Notes: generated by a model from the sequence alone, not told the origin. DNA of 64,000 nucleotides from Eutreptiella sp. 'Long Island Sound 2002' (GCA_964036045.1 OZ038386.1:17806329-17870328); one strand, 5' to 3'. Shown: positions 47,066 through 58,604, numbered from the stretch's first letter. Translations and numbers: made by a program.

Positions 47066-47066
<1 letters not shown>

Positions 47067-48357
47067 CAAGGAAGGGGTAGAACAATATTAAAGAGGGAGG
47101 CCCGCATGGGTCCAGGGCCCCCAGCGGTCGCCTGAGGCGCCAGCTTGAAAAAAGACAAAAAACTACAGTCCTCACGGGCTCTGGAGCTGTCTCTGGTGCC
47201 TGCTCGGGTCGCGGTAGGGGGCCTCACCTGAGCCAGAACCTCTGGGATGTGGGGGTTATGTCACCTCGGTCCCTGCTCTTCCGTGCCTGGCAGCGCCCGG
47301 CAGCGTACAGCGCGTCCTCTTGGCAGGGGGGGGGGGGGGTTGCGCCCACCCTTCCTCGCTTGTGAGGCCGCACCCGGCCCGGTCCCGTGTCCAGTCCCCA
47401 CTGCCGTTTGCGTCTCTTCGCTGACGGTGTGCCCCCCGCCCCAGGGGGGTGGGCCTCCGCTCTTCGTGCCCCCCGCTAGCGGCCCCGCAGGGCCGTCGTC
47501 GGTCGCGGATGGCCGGCATGTCCCCGGGCACAGCAGTGCCGCACCCCCCGACCCACGGCTGCACATGATGTGCATTGTCTGTGTTGGTGTGCCACGCAGA
47601 CCCAAAGGCGGGGCAGCCGTGGCCCCTGCTTAGGGCGTCTCGCCACTGCGCACTTTTGTGGCGGGGTGAAAAGCGCCGTTCTGTCACAGCGCACCGTTCC
47701 TGCCGGAGAGTCCGGCTCCTCGGTGACACAGTACTGTGGGCCTCGCCTCGTCCCCGGTGGGAGCACCAGGCCCGCGTAGAAGTCGCTGGTGTACGCCCCC
47801 GCCGAGCGCTTCGCTCCACCCTTGCCCGGGCACTTCACTTCCTAGGGCTGCTGCGCCGATGCCGACTTCACCGTCGTGCCTTGTGCTCGTCGGCGCTTGC
47901 TCTGCTGTCGTGCCACCCTTGCCTGCTGCTGTTGGGCCCATCTCTTTGCGCTGTACTGCTGTATACGGCGCAGGTAGTGCCAGACCGCCGCCGGGCGTGT
48001 GAATATAGGCCTACCTTTTACCCCCGCCGTGGTGCCCGCCCCAAGCGGGACCAGAGAGCGGCACCTGTTGGTGAAGCCCGCCGGGAGAATGGACTCCCTG
48101 CCCGCCGCCTTCCCCAGCAGACTGACCGCCAGCCGTAGGACTCTACCCTTCTCTTGCAGCGACATCTCCCCTCCCTTAAATCGCGTCAGGGGGGTAGGGG
48201 GGAGGGGTCTCCCTGTGTACGATTCGAAGTCCAGCGCCAGTTCCAGGAAAGACACTTGCCGGTGTGCCTCGGGCAGGCTGTCGTCACGTGGCAGCCATTG
48301 TAGCTCTGAGAGCCACCACAGTATGGCCGGTTGGAAGTCCGGCCCCCACTGCCAGTC
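47066..48357 (-). mobile_element. Family B LINE, copy 3 (diverged, 5'-truncated)
   Basis: Minus-strand remnant of the ORF2 C-terminal part. 47,842-48,399 reads WQWGPDFQ, VSFLELALDFESY, LQEKGRVLRLAVS and RCRSLVPLG, aligning with copy 2's WKWEKSFL, TFLELAIDFEEF, LQERGRVLRLAMS and RCGSLVPLG. Further 3', in other frames, HCCARGH persists near 47,530. The 3' end abuts (TG)n at 47,065 and the 5' truncation falls at a short (TG)n at 48,358-48,370. It is GC-rich and frameshifted. Confidence 0.82.
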
Positions 48358-48424
48358 TCTGTGTGTGTGTGCCAAGGAATCCATTCGAATCTGCTCCAAC
48401 TGCGAGGTTCAACAATCCTAAAAA

Positions 48425-48444
48425 CCTGTGTGTGTGTGTGTGTG
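48425..48444 (+). repeat. Short (TG)n tract
   Basis: About 20 bp of TG, 55 bp beyond the 5' end of family B copy 3. Confidence 0.9.
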
Positions 48445-48528
48445 GGCTATGTGTTATATGGGGAAGTGTGTACTCTTCGCCTCTTAGCACAGCCTACGAT
48501 GCATCACTGACGAGTCTATGTCGCTTTT

Positions 48529-49837
48529 GTGTGCACTTGCCTTCCAACATTTGTTAATACGACATGTGGAACTAAAGCGTATCGGCGGTTCAACTGGTCG
48601 TTCTATCGTGTTTTTGTTCAAGTTCAAGATCTAAGTATCCCCACGCCGTGGCACTATGGCGAAGAAAAACAGAGGAACGAAGAATGCCAAGAGGAAGGAA
48701 GCTATCTGCATGGTGACCTTCCCAATTTGGATGTTTCAAGTGAGGACGAGGATGAAAATTGCGTTTCTAGTCAAGGCAAGAACAGCAAGAGCAAAGATTC
48801 GCACCGAAGTACCAATGACACCTTTAAACACAATTTCACGAGCTCCTCGGGTTCCGGCACCAAAACACACATGGATTCGCTGCTTAGCAAGACAGCTACA
48901 AAACCGGCCAGAATCCCTGAGTTCCAACATCGTGAAGATACGTCCTTCGAGGAGTGGAAGAGGAACAACCCATGTCTGCTCGATATGCATGTCGGGCATG
49001 CGGTGCGCAAGCACAAGTTATTGATGCAAGAGTGGGAAGGCCCCTTGAGTGACCGATGGAACCGCAATAGGAATGGCTGGAATGTAGTGCGGAACCTTGC
49101 CCCGTTCAAGAAGCCCGAGCAGATTGCGGAGACTTTCAATGTGGACCTCACCGGCTAGCCGGCCATGTCGGACATTGAGCTCCTCATCGAGATCGCAACT
49201 GCAGCAAATGAAACGAGACTGTGGGGCCGGTCCTCAACCAAAGACCCGCCTAAGCTTAAGGAGCATCACTCGCCTGATGGTATGCGACCAGTAGTACGCA
49301 AGATGGGTCCGGCGTCCCTCGAGAGCGAGAAGAGGAAAACATCTCAGTCTCCGTCAGGATCGTCACAGGTGTTCAATGCGTCGCCCAAACAGACGAAAAA
49401 ACTGAAGAAAGGACAAAAGAGGAAATTTCTCACTTCTCCACCGGTTAAAGGCAGCACTGTTGGTTGTGGGACTCTTGAGCATCGGGCGCCAAATGCTGAG
49501 GTGGCTACATTTGCCACGAGGCACCCTCTCTCTGATACGGAGTCCAGCAGTACTGATCGAGCCCTTTTCCATGTAAAGAATTCTATGCGAGCTGTTGTCT
49601 AGAAGCATGTCAATGATCAGCAGCTTAGGGCCATTGACCAGTCTCTGTGGAATGTCAATGCCCGTATTGCTAGTCTGCAGCTGGAACAAGGAGGGAGCGA
49701 AGCTATGACCCAACTCCTTCTTAACCATGTTGGCATCCCGGACCATATTGTCAACGCGCGAGGTCACATGCCCCATCATATGCAGCTTGGAGGACATCAA
49801 GGCAGGAGCAGTGGTAACAGGGGTACTGGGGGCCGGT
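48529..49837 (+). pseudogene. Hydrophilic ORF with two in-frame TAG codons
   Basis: One frame runs from 48,529 to a TAA at 49,835-49,837, broken only by TAG at 49,156 and 49,600. It is acidic and Ser-rich early (DVSSEDEDEN), then basic with Trp-containing blocks (FEEWKRNNPCLLDMHVGHAVRKH, abridged, and SDRWNRNRNGWNVV), then a Lys-rich segment (SPKQTKKLKKGQKRKF). Upstream, an ATG at 48,656 in another frame has strong Kozak context (A at -3, G at +4) and starts MAKKNRGTKNAKRKEA, so the true start may lie there with a later frameshift. No domain recognised. A decayed gene or gag-like ORF seems likelier than readthrough. Confidence 0.5.
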
Positions 49838-52800
49838 AATGCCATGACCCTGGTAATGCCATAACCCTGCTAGGTAAGGGTTGTGGTGGGGGGGTTATAA
49901 TGGCTGATTTGCCGGCCACGGGTTTTGGGGGGGGTCTGATGGCTGATTTGCCGGTTTGACTCTTCTTCCCTTGGTAAGTCGTTTAGTGTTAAAAAAGTGT
50001 CAGTTTGCATTGACCTATTCCGAACCCAGGCAACAATTGCAATATTGTGAATTCTTGCCATAAAATCATTCCCATTGACAGGTTTGTGCAAGAAGAGCTT
50101 CGCCATTCGCAACTCGGAAAAAATTGCTTGGGTTAATGATTTACATCCCCAGAAAATTGGACTCTGCGGCTCCTTCCCCTTGTCCCTCCCCTCTCCATTG
50201 CTCTGATATCTTCAAATGGGGAATATCTGTCCTAACCTTGGTCTAGAAGCGAAAACAGTATGCTGAGTCCGTTTCATTTCATTCTTGCTTTATTGTCTAA
50301 AACATTCATTGTGTGGCTAATTTCTTCACAGCATAATGCCAAATCAACTTTCCAAGGGACAGAAACCAATTTGGTGGCACTGGTGGGCACCAAACAGCAA
50401 TTGCACAAAACAAGAGCCAGGAAATGGTAGTACAATGGAAAGCTTGACGTTATCAATGGCGAAGATGTACCATGTGCTGTGATGTTTTGAAGAACTCTGC
50501 GCCATTCTTTCAATTTTGACAAGGGTGCCGTTTAGTCTTCTTGTGCATTAAAAAAATGTTCACAATGTACAGCAATAATTGCACTATGTTTCAACGATCA
50601 GTGCACAAAAAAGAGTGTAAGTTCAGTTTTAAAAAAGCCTTTTATAATGCCTGCATATTTGTGCATCTTACTTGTGGAACAAATTTTTTTAACAAATTTG
50701 AAAGGCTTGGGACCCATGCTAGCTCATGGAGTGATTGTTCGTGGCATTTTGGAGTTCTTAAGCTGTCTGCTTGACCACATTCACCTGCTTTTCACACCTT
50801 CAGTTTCTTTGCTCACACTATGCGCGGGCGCCCAAAGTGAGTGGAACAGGGAGAGAATGGGATAAGCAGAGGCTGAGGGTCATTCTGAAGCAACTGCAAA
50901 GCGACCAAAAACATCTGAACAACATGCAAATCAGACGAATGAACATCCCAATGGAATAAATGAATGAACATCCCCATGGAATGAATGAATGTCTCAATGT
51001 GATATATAACATAGTTAGACATCGGCCAAGATTGTTGGGCATCCTTGGGGAATTTTTGATCTCCATTGACCCATATCCATGGATATCAAGTCTCGGGGCA
51101 ACGAGATGTTTGCCAGACAGCACGCACCAGCTTCGACGGTGCCACTCAGTGACGAGATTGCCAAAATGCATTGACGGTCCTCTCGGCTACACCAATCATA
51201 GAAAGAATGTTATGCTGACTGAGAAACACCAACAGCTGCATTGTGGACATAGAGGGAGCAGCTGCACGCTGCGCAGATGCCCCAGGGTTGAACAGCAACA
51301 GCCGGAATGCAACATCAGAAAGTTTTGACCTGATATCACGAAGTTGCATTACCAAACACCAAAATGGGAGGAATTCACCGCCGAGACCCAAACATGTGGA
51401 TGTATTCAATGCTGTGTGCACCGTGCAGGCAGCGTGCAGCCACTCCTCATGGCGCCTACAAATACCAGACGCTTTGAACGAACCAAGAAAGAGCAGCCGC
51501 GCAGTGCGCGCCATAGCACCTACAAATACCAAACGCTTTCCCTCACCGCTCCTCATGACATTGACACACTGGATTTCCGTCGACGTCCCACAATAAGCCG
51601 GCTGCTCTCGCTGCCGCTTGGCTTCCGAGGGGGAATCCTTTCCTGTGGCATGCTGCAACACATTTTTCTCTCTCGTCCGGATTGCTGCGCGTATTTGTGC
51701 CAGCCAAGCCTTTGGTAAGATGGCCGTCAGGGCAAATTGCAAAGGGCATCGTACAAATAAACCTTCGTAGGAAGCCTGGTAGTGTGGAAAGGTCTGCTTA
51801 TTTTGACTGGCTTCACTGCATGACGAGTTCGCGTGTACTCGGCGTATACCGTATTACCTGGTACAACGGTAATTTTCATCTGTCCTTGCCTCCAAAGTCT
51901 AGGATGACAGGCACACCGGCATACTGAGGTAGTTGACAATGTTTCAATTAGTGCACTTGGTTTTATGCACGACACTTGAAAAACGAGAAACTTTGTTTTT
52001 TGGTGTTGCCAGCGACATTGAAGCTGTCTCACTGGGGTCTTCGCCTTCGTCCGAGCATCTGGTGGCGTCAGGCTTTGTACCCTAAATTCAAATCAGGGGA
52101 AAAGTAAATCTGTTCGTTCAATCACTTTGGGAAAGTCCGTTGTTTTCCCATGTTCAGCACCGACTCCACTTCCGATGGGAGGGTTCACCTTCCATGGTGC
52201 CCACGCCCACTTTGAAAACAACCGAGTCTGTAATGGGGCGCACTGGCAACACGACTGGATTTCAGACCCCCCGGACGGACCAAAATCGATGTTGGCGGGC
52301 GTGCGCTGGATTTCGGGCTGACGTAACCCTAATTTGTGGTGTCGCACGTGCCATGCAATCCATGGTGACCGGGTGTGTGCAATGCCGCAGCCAATATGTT
52401 CGCCCAGTGCGTGCCATTCATCGGCATTCAAGATGAGAATGGGGAGGATCCCATACTCAGCGGATGGCAGGTGCAGACCCAACATGCCACTAGTCCGGCA
52501 GGAGAACTGAATTTCATGACTCAGTAACGCCTGCCCAGCGACTGTTGCGGCAGCCGATGCTCGCTGTGCTGGCTGCCATGCCGGCGTGCCACTGGAGGGG
52601 CGCCAAATTGCAACGGGACCCGGAGAATAGTGAGCACTTAGGGGCCTCAGCCTGGGGCCCAGCAGGCAGGAGGAGGGTTTCGATTCTGTCACGGAGCACC
52701 TTTGGGTCCGCGGTTGACGCCGACCATCTAGATCCGCAGATGCGTCCACCACCTTTAGCCGCACTAGCGAACCCTTGCAGCATTTTTGCCACAAATCTGG

Positions 52801-53061
52801 CTAATTTGAATCGAGACGTGCCAGAGTGAGCGGCATGTTTCATGAATTTGCCAAGTTTTTCGCCAAATTTGCAGCTGGGCCCCAGGATTTCTAGGCAAAA
52901 CAACTTCAGGGGGGGGGGGGGGGCTTGTATTCGGTACCGCAGAGTACTACTCCTGTTGAGAGTGCCCCCGAACACGTGCGGCCCATCTCGTGCCACACCC
53001 GTCCACTAGTTACGTCCGGTGCGCTACTCATCAGCCGGGGCTCAGCTCCGTCTCGACGCGA
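49838..53061. other. No recognised gene
   Basis: A short direct repeat (GGCTGATTTGCCGG) occurs at 49,901 and 49,941. 50.0-51.1 kb is AT-rich. On the minus strand 52,032 to 51,146 two overlapping frames (51,727-52,032 and 51,146-51,742, ending in ERTVNAFWQSRH) may be a frameshifted coding remnant without known domain. Poly(G) at 52,910-52,923. Confidence 0.45.
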
Positions 53062-54141
53062 TCAGAGCTTGGACGGCATCGACGCCCCCGCCTCCCAATC
53101 CGTGCAGCTCGCATCACATCCATCCGGCTGCAGCGTGGCGCGGTGCTCTCCTACGAAGTCCAACAGCAACGAATTGACTTGATCGGGTTGCTCTTGCTGG
53201 ACCCAGTGACCAGCGTCCAGGAAGTGAATATTTGGGGGAAGCCCACACGCGCGAGGCAGGTCACGCATCACACCGTCCCTGCCACCAAACCAACGCAGCA
53301 CCACGTCGTTGACACCGCAGACGAAGGCAACCGGTTGCTGCACCTTCCGACCTTCGAGCTGCGGGGTCGCGTGCCAGTCGAGGTCCATTACGCGGTACCA
53401 GTTCAGTCCACCCGCGAACCCGGACTGCCGAAAGCAGCCGACAAAGTAGTCGACCTCCCGGCACGAGAGCCATGGCGGAGGCCGTTTTGGCTGCGGCAGC
53501 CGACGCCACAGCGGCTCGGCCACGCCGTCCACGTACATCAGTTTGCTCGTCACGGGCGGGGGGCCTGCCTCGGACGGAGGGGACCCCCCCCAGACCGCCA
53601 GCAGCGCGGCACGCGGGTCCACCTCGTACTGCGCAGCCGCCTCCGGGAGTTGGTGGTGCAGCTGGTAATTGAACCGGTCGCCAAATCGCGCGCGTAGACT
53701 TGCGATGGGGGCTCTCTTCGGGCGGCCGTTGTACGGGACGCTCATGGCGCAGTAGCACGGGAAGACCCGCGGGTGGAGCAGCGCAAGCTTCCACCCGAGG
53801 TTCGCGCCGTGGTCGTGCCCCACCAACGCCGCACGCCGCACTCCCAAGTGCTGGAGCAGGGCCAGCACATCGGCAGCGAGAGTATACACGGAGTAGCTCG
53901 CGTAGTGGGCAGGCGCCTCGGTACCCCCGTAGCCCCGCATATCAGGGGCAATGCCCCTGTAGCCCGCCGCACGGACGGCCCGCAGCTGCGCCCGCCAAGA
54001 AAACCAGCACTCCGGCCACCCGTGCAGGAACAGGATGGCGGGCCGCAGTCGCTCCGACGGGCACGTTGCGGTGTCCGCCCACCGCTGCTGGATGCCATTC
54101 AGCCTCGCGCTGTGCAGCCATTCCAGGGCGGGCTCTTGCAT
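53062..54141 (-). CDS. Epoxide hydrolase (alpha/beta hydrolase), peroxisomal
   Basis: A 359-residue protein that adds water to epoxides, giving diols. The complete soluble epoxide hydrolase signature is visible: oxyanion-hole HGWPECW (40-46), nucleophile Asp110 in GHDHGAN, lid tyrosines Y159 (RFNYQ) and Y249 (LNWYR), acid Asp279 in GVNDVV, and base His312 in DAGHWVQQEQP. DMRGYGGT (67-74) is also typical. Length fits the single-domain plant and bacterial form without the N-terminal phosphatase. The last three residues are SKL, a canonical PTS1, so import into peroxisomes is likely; the substrate may be fatty-acid epoxides (inference). The start at 54,141 leaves the usual short N-terminus. No introns or disruptions; stop TGA. 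DNA is GC-rich with a strong GC third position. Confidence 0.93.
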   Translation of the reverse strand: MQEPALEWLHSARLNGIQQRWADTATCPSERLRPAILFLHGWPECWFSWRAQLRAVRAAGYRGIAPDMRGYGGTEAPAHYASYSVYTLAADVLALLQHLGVRRAALVGHDHGANLGWKLALLHPRVFPCYCAMSVPYNGRPKRAPIASLRARFGDRFNYQLHHQLPEAAAQYEVDPRAALLAVWGGSPPSEAGPPPVTSKLMYVDGVAEPLWRRLPQPKRPPPWLSCREVDYFVGCFRQSGFAGGLNWYRVMDLDWHATPQLEGRKVQQPVAFVCGVNDVVLRWFGGRDGVMRDLPRACGLPPNIHFLDAGHWVQQEQPDQVNSLLLDFVGEHRATLQPDGCDASCTDWEAGASMPSKL

Positions 54142-54529
54142 GGGAGGAGACTGACAGCAGCTGCGTTTGAAGGGAAAATGACGACCACCCGAAGCCGAGT
54201 ATCGGGACCCTCAGAGCAGGCCTTTGCTTAAGGGGAGGGGGGGGTTACCCAAGGGTCACACAACCCCTTGCCTCATGCCTTTGCTTGCCCCCCAACCACC
54301 TGCAACCGCCCCTCCAACTGCCAGTAACTGCCCCCAACTGCTTTGTGAGTCACCTGCAACGGCCATTGTAACTGCCCCCGGGACCCCCTGAACCCCCCCC
54401 CCCCCATTGAGCAAAGGCCTGCCTCAGAGGTATTGCAGTCAATGGGGTGGCGTCCGCGTTGCGGACCGGTGTAGCAAAGTGCATCCCCACTCAAGAACCT
54501 TCAAGCAGCCCTGCGCATTCCTACCTCCC

Positions 54530-54715
54530 CCCCCCCTTGCGCAAGCACGGCCCAGGTCGCAGAAAATAATGGTTGGGCAAGGCCGTGCTCGTGCGTGGGC
54601 ATGGGAGATGAAGGGGGCGCAGGTTGGGTACGGCAACGTCAGCCACGGCTCCCGATCCCCGCGAATTGAATCCAAATGGTCTGCGCTCCACAGCACAGCG
54701 CTGTGATGCGCGGGC
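54530..54715. repeat. Block shared upstream of two genes, copy 1
   Basis: Shares TTGCGCAAGCACGGCCC, AAGGCCGTGCTC and CAGCGCTGTGATGCGC-like pieces with 58,668-58,865. It contains inverted GCACGGCC and GGCCGTGC about 35 bp apart. It lies about 390 bp before the epoxide hydrolase start. Confidence 0.75.
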
Positions 54716-55564
54716 CTTGCACGCACCCTCCAGCCCCACCCACTCGTCTTCCCACGGCCAATGGGCTGGCTTCGTGACTTCACATTCTTCACAAACATCG
54801 CGGGCACCAAACAGACGGCAACACCGGTCGTTGTGCTTCGCCACAACCCGGCGGTGGTCGTCAGCCTGGGCAAATGCCGGGCGCTGGGCTCTCGATCGTT
54901 GTGCTTGAACAAGGCAAACGGGGGGTACAAGCGCCCCACGCGCTGTCCTGCGCATGCCCACAGGAGCACCCACACGTGCTTCTACACAAGCCCTACCACT
55001 AGAGCACCCGCACGCAGTGACGCGCATCCCAACTACAGCACCTGTACGCACCCCTACGCATCGGTGCAAGGGCCCCTAAACGTTGTCCTCAATACCCCCA
55101 CAAGCGAATCCACGTGTACTCCGGTGCAGCCCTGCGGGAGCAGCCGCACGCAGAGTTTGGGGGCTGGGGGGCCCAGTTGATGCACCGTTTTCGGCCACAG
55201 GACCGTACAGGGGCCCCTGTAGATCCATATCTTCGTGCCGCTGTGCACTGCCTTGGCACCTGCCCCCCTGTCACAGCCACAAGCGCTCATGACGATGGAG
55301 GGTGCCATGTGTCGATGTCATGTGTGACTTTCATTCACAACTTCTCAAGTGCCCCAACCCTTCAAGCGCGTTGGAATGGAGATACCTCCATTCTGCTCAG
55401 GACAGAGGGCCCGTGGGGAACAACAATCGGTGGCTAAAGCACGGTGGTAAGAACACCTGCAGAATCACACTTCAAAAATCATGTTGCCTCACTTCCAGAG
55501 TTGCATCGGGGGGGGGGGGGGGGTGGGAGGGTCCCAGGAAGGAGGGCCGCTGAAACAACCAACG

Positions 55565-55950
55565 CTTCGCACACCCATATATCCTCATGTATCCTCATGT
55601 CTCCTCATACATCCCGATACATTCTCCTCTCCCCACATGTCTCCTCATATGTCCCCATATATCCCCATGTACGCTCATGGATCCCCATATACCCCCAGAT
55701 GCCCCCATATGTCCTCATCTATCCCATACACCCCCATATACTCTCATATGTCGCCATATATATCCCCATGTATCCCCATATATCTTCACATATCCCCATA
55801 TATCCTCTCACATATCGCTACAGAATCCTACAGAGCCATTTCTCCCCGTACATCTCCATGCATCCTCATAAATCCCCATATATCCTCATATACCCCGATA
55901 TGCCCCCCGATATCCCCGTATATCCCTATATCCCATATATCCTCATAATC
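55565..55950 (+). repeat. Degenerate 12-bp minisatellite (CCCCATATATCC-like)
   Basis: About 30 imperfect units such as CCCCATATATCC, CTCATATGTCC and CTCATGTATCC over about 385 bp. Confidence 0.9.
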
Positions 55951-57044
55951 TTGGTGTTGCATTCTCATACTAAAATCCCGACATACCGACGTGATGACCT
56001 GATGTACAACATGTCAGCATCCAAACAGCACAATGCTATGACAGAATCCCTCTATGTCAGGATCCTGACAGCACAATATCATGGATCCTGATATAGCAAT
56101 CTCATGTCAGCATCCTGGCATAGTACTGGCATGTCAGGATCCTGATATGGTACCAATAAGTCAAGCAAATCTGAGTAATGTAGTGCTGGCAGGATGTAAG
56201 GCATCTTGTCCGCAACCAGCACTGTAGAGTTGCATGTGTGACAACATATTGCACACGTGGAACCTACAGTTATGGGGTGAAAGTAACATTCCACCCTTGA
56301 ACGTGTCGAGCGCAAATTAACGCCCGAAATCAAACTTTCAACATTAACGCCGTGCCTCAATCTGGCACCCTTGGGTTCAAGGAACGTGGTTCCTGTGTGA
56401 CGCTTCTCGCTGTGCAGGTTCAAAACACATCAATTGGAAATATTGGTTCCACGGCCGACAGCAAGATTCATTCTCTTCGATCAAACAGTGTGCGCACAGC
56501 AATAAGCAGCTGCAAAAAAAACCATTGCATTTTTATGCTGTTGCCAAGGTGTTTTTTCAGGGTGATAGTTTAGCTGCCTCAGCAACGAAGAAGCGCTCAG
56601 AAAAATGACGCTTAGATGGGGTCGCGGTGCTTGGACAAGGCCATGCTCGCACAAAAAGGCCGCGTTTTATATTGAAACTCCACCAGTGTTCTTTTGCAAG
56701 GGCATCGTGTTCCTGGTCGCCATCAAGACAGTGGCTATGTTCATGTGCTTTCAACGGCCTGGCCACCACAGCGAATGACTGATAGAAGACCGCGGGCACG
56801 CTGCCAGGGACAATGCCTCACCTTCTCGAATGTGACCCACGTTCCTTCACGCCAACCCAAGCTCTGCCTCCTCACCCCAACCCTGACTGAAGGCAGGTAT
56901 GGATGTGCAGACGTCGCTTGAACTGACAACACCCTGCTACATCCCGCTGCGCTGGACGGCCTGCACCCCGTGATAGCACACTTTGTCACAGGACCAGCAA
57001 CCGTGCAACTGACAAAAGTTGTCAGCTCCATTGCCTACGCGTCT

Positions 57045-58604
57045 CTATCCTGTTTTCCAGCTCGTAGCTCCGGTCTGCTGAGCCGCCATGGCCAAGTCCT
57101 CGGGGTGCTGTGCAAGATGTTTGGCACACCGGCTGTCCTCGGCACTTTCTCCGCGGCCCAATCTTCTGATGACATATGCAGCCCGGAGCACCGCCTTTGC
57201 CTTCGCCCACTCTTTGGCCTGGACGTAATGTTTGGCCACCAAGTCCAGGTGTTGCACTTTCTCACTGTATGTGACCCCAAAAACCATATCGTACGTGCTC
57301 AGCACATAGCCCGAGAGTCGCACTACATCCCCGAGACTGTCTGCCATTCCCAGTTGTTGTATTGCGGCATGGACAAGTAAATGATGGGACCAATGGAGCG
57401 CACCCTCCGACAGAATGCCTTCGATATCTCTCTGGAACGCGGGGGTCCCCTTGATTTCCTCTTCTGAGCTTCGCAGCCCGCTTGCTTCCTTTGAGTCCGC
57501 TGCAAACTCTATGCCGCACTTGCTGCAAGCCACCGCCTGCACCTCCGTATACCCCTCCGCCTCACCCGGAGGATCCATACAGCCAGCAGTCCCGCACCAC
57601 ATGCAAACGTTTTTCTCGGTTGAAGATCCCATGCCCATTGCGGCCGCCATGACACCGACGCAGCCATATGCAGCACTGCCGCCCACAGCGGGGTACGCCA
57701 CTCCATCCTGACATGCTGGACAGCGGAACGCACGGGCCTGATCCGGGCCACAGCAGATCGTGCAAGAGCAATTGAAGAAATATCCATCAAACAGCCACCG
57801 CCGCCTGTCCACCGTTGGCAGGTACTGCCAGCAGTAGCTGATGCTGAGATCCTCCCCTTCCTTTACAGATCGGATGGTGTGGATGGTGATGGTGTCTTCG
57901 TTTGGGAAATACGCAACACAATTTGGAACACAGCTGTGCTCCAGTTTGCTTGCAAGCGGAAAGAGGTAATCACGCGGCCCATTCGCAAGGCCATTCACTT
58001 GCCAAATGCACAACAGCTTCGCAGCATCTTCGGCGCTCAACACATCCAATATCTCTTTCCCGCTGTTCGCCGCAATCTTTTTCAAAGTGCGCTGTGCTTC
58101 GTTTTGCCACGACTTCCACTTTCCCTTCGGTACGGCCTCAAGCGGACACGACAGATCGAAGGCGGCGGTGACGGCGGAGGTTTGGTCAGCCGCCTGGTCC
58201 ACGTAACATTTTAGCCGATCATACGCGCCCGCCCCGTGAGCACACTTGAGCAGCGGGGTGTCACGCATGACTTCGGTGCCTGGGGCCATGTCACATTGTG
58301 CCACAACAATTCTGCCCTTGGTCTCAGACTCCACAATGGAAAACAAAGTGCGTGCAACGTCATCCACAGAAGATGTGCCAGGCTCCTTCCAGGCTCCGCA
58401 GCCTGCAGGCTCATCGGCAGAAAACAGGGACGCAATACGGGCGGCGTTCTGAGCACACATCTGCAGCTCCTCAGGCACGGATTGCAATGCATTCACACAT
58501 TCCAGCACAAAGGCCACTTCCGACTCGGCTTCGGGGAAGTCGGTACTCGCACAGGCCGAAGCAGAATCATCATGGCTTGAGACGGCACGGTCCTGTGATG
58601 CCAT
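57045..58604 (-). CDS. SET-domain protein, SMYD-like, 519 aa
   Basis: A probable protein-lysine methyltransferase using S-adenosylmethionine. SET elements: KGRIVVAQCDMAPGTEV (97-112), EHSCVPNC (222-229, the NHSC-type box), GEDLSISYC (250-258, catalytic Tyr257), then a post-SET Cys cluster FNCSCTIC (C279, C281, C284). The split SET between about residue 120 and 215 is as in SMYD proteins, but no MYND zinc finger is seen there. Extra Cys pairs follow (RCPACQ 294-299, CMWCG 334-338, CSKCG 360-364), which may form additional zinc sites, and the C-terminal 70 residues look helical, TPR-like. Single exon; ATG at 58,604 has G at -3 and +4; stop TAG. The substrate, histone or other, cannot be told. 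Confidence 0.88.
   Translation of the reverse strand: MASQDRAVSSHDDSASACASTDFPEAESEVAFVLECVNALQSVPEELQMCAQNAARIASLFSADEPAGCGAWKEPGTSSVDDVARTLFSIVESETKGRIVVAQCDMAPGTEVMRDTPLLKCAHGAGAYDRLKCYVDQAADQTSAVTAAFDLSCPLEAVPKGKWKSWQNEAQRTLKKIAANSGKEILDVLSAEDAAKLLCIWQVNGLANGPRDYLFPLASKLEHSCVPNCVAYFPNEDTITIHTIRSVKEGEDLSISYCWQYLPTVDRRRWLFDGYFFNCSCTICCGPDQARAFRCPACQDGVAYPAVGGSAAYGCVGVMAAAMGMGSSTEKNVCMWCGTAGCMDPPGEAEGYTEVQAVACSKCGIEFAADSKEASGLRSSEEEIKGTPAFQRDIEGILSEGALHWSHHLLVHAAIQQLGMADSLGDVVRLSGYVLSTYDMVFGVTYSEKVQHLDLVAKHYVQAKEWAKAKAVLRAAYVIRRLGRGESAEDSRCAKHLAQHPEDLAMAAQQTGATSWKTG

Larger units (their letters stand above)
54142..57044. other. Intergenic between two minus-strand genes
   Basis: Contains the shared upstream block (54,530-54,715), a C/G homopolymer near 54,397 and 55,509, a 12-bp minisatellite (55,565-55,950) and, at about 56,030-56,150, several loose repeats around CAGGATCCTGA. 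No gene recognised. Confidence 0.55.

Noticed and set aside
49156-49602. Genome-wide TAG reassignment
   Set aside because: The SET gene terminates with TAG at a sensible C-terminus and LINE lesions include TGA, so decay explains the in-frame stops better.
55444-56091. 215-residue plus-strand ORF over the 12-bp array
   Set aside because: Repeat-derived reading frame with no domain; other frames are equally open.
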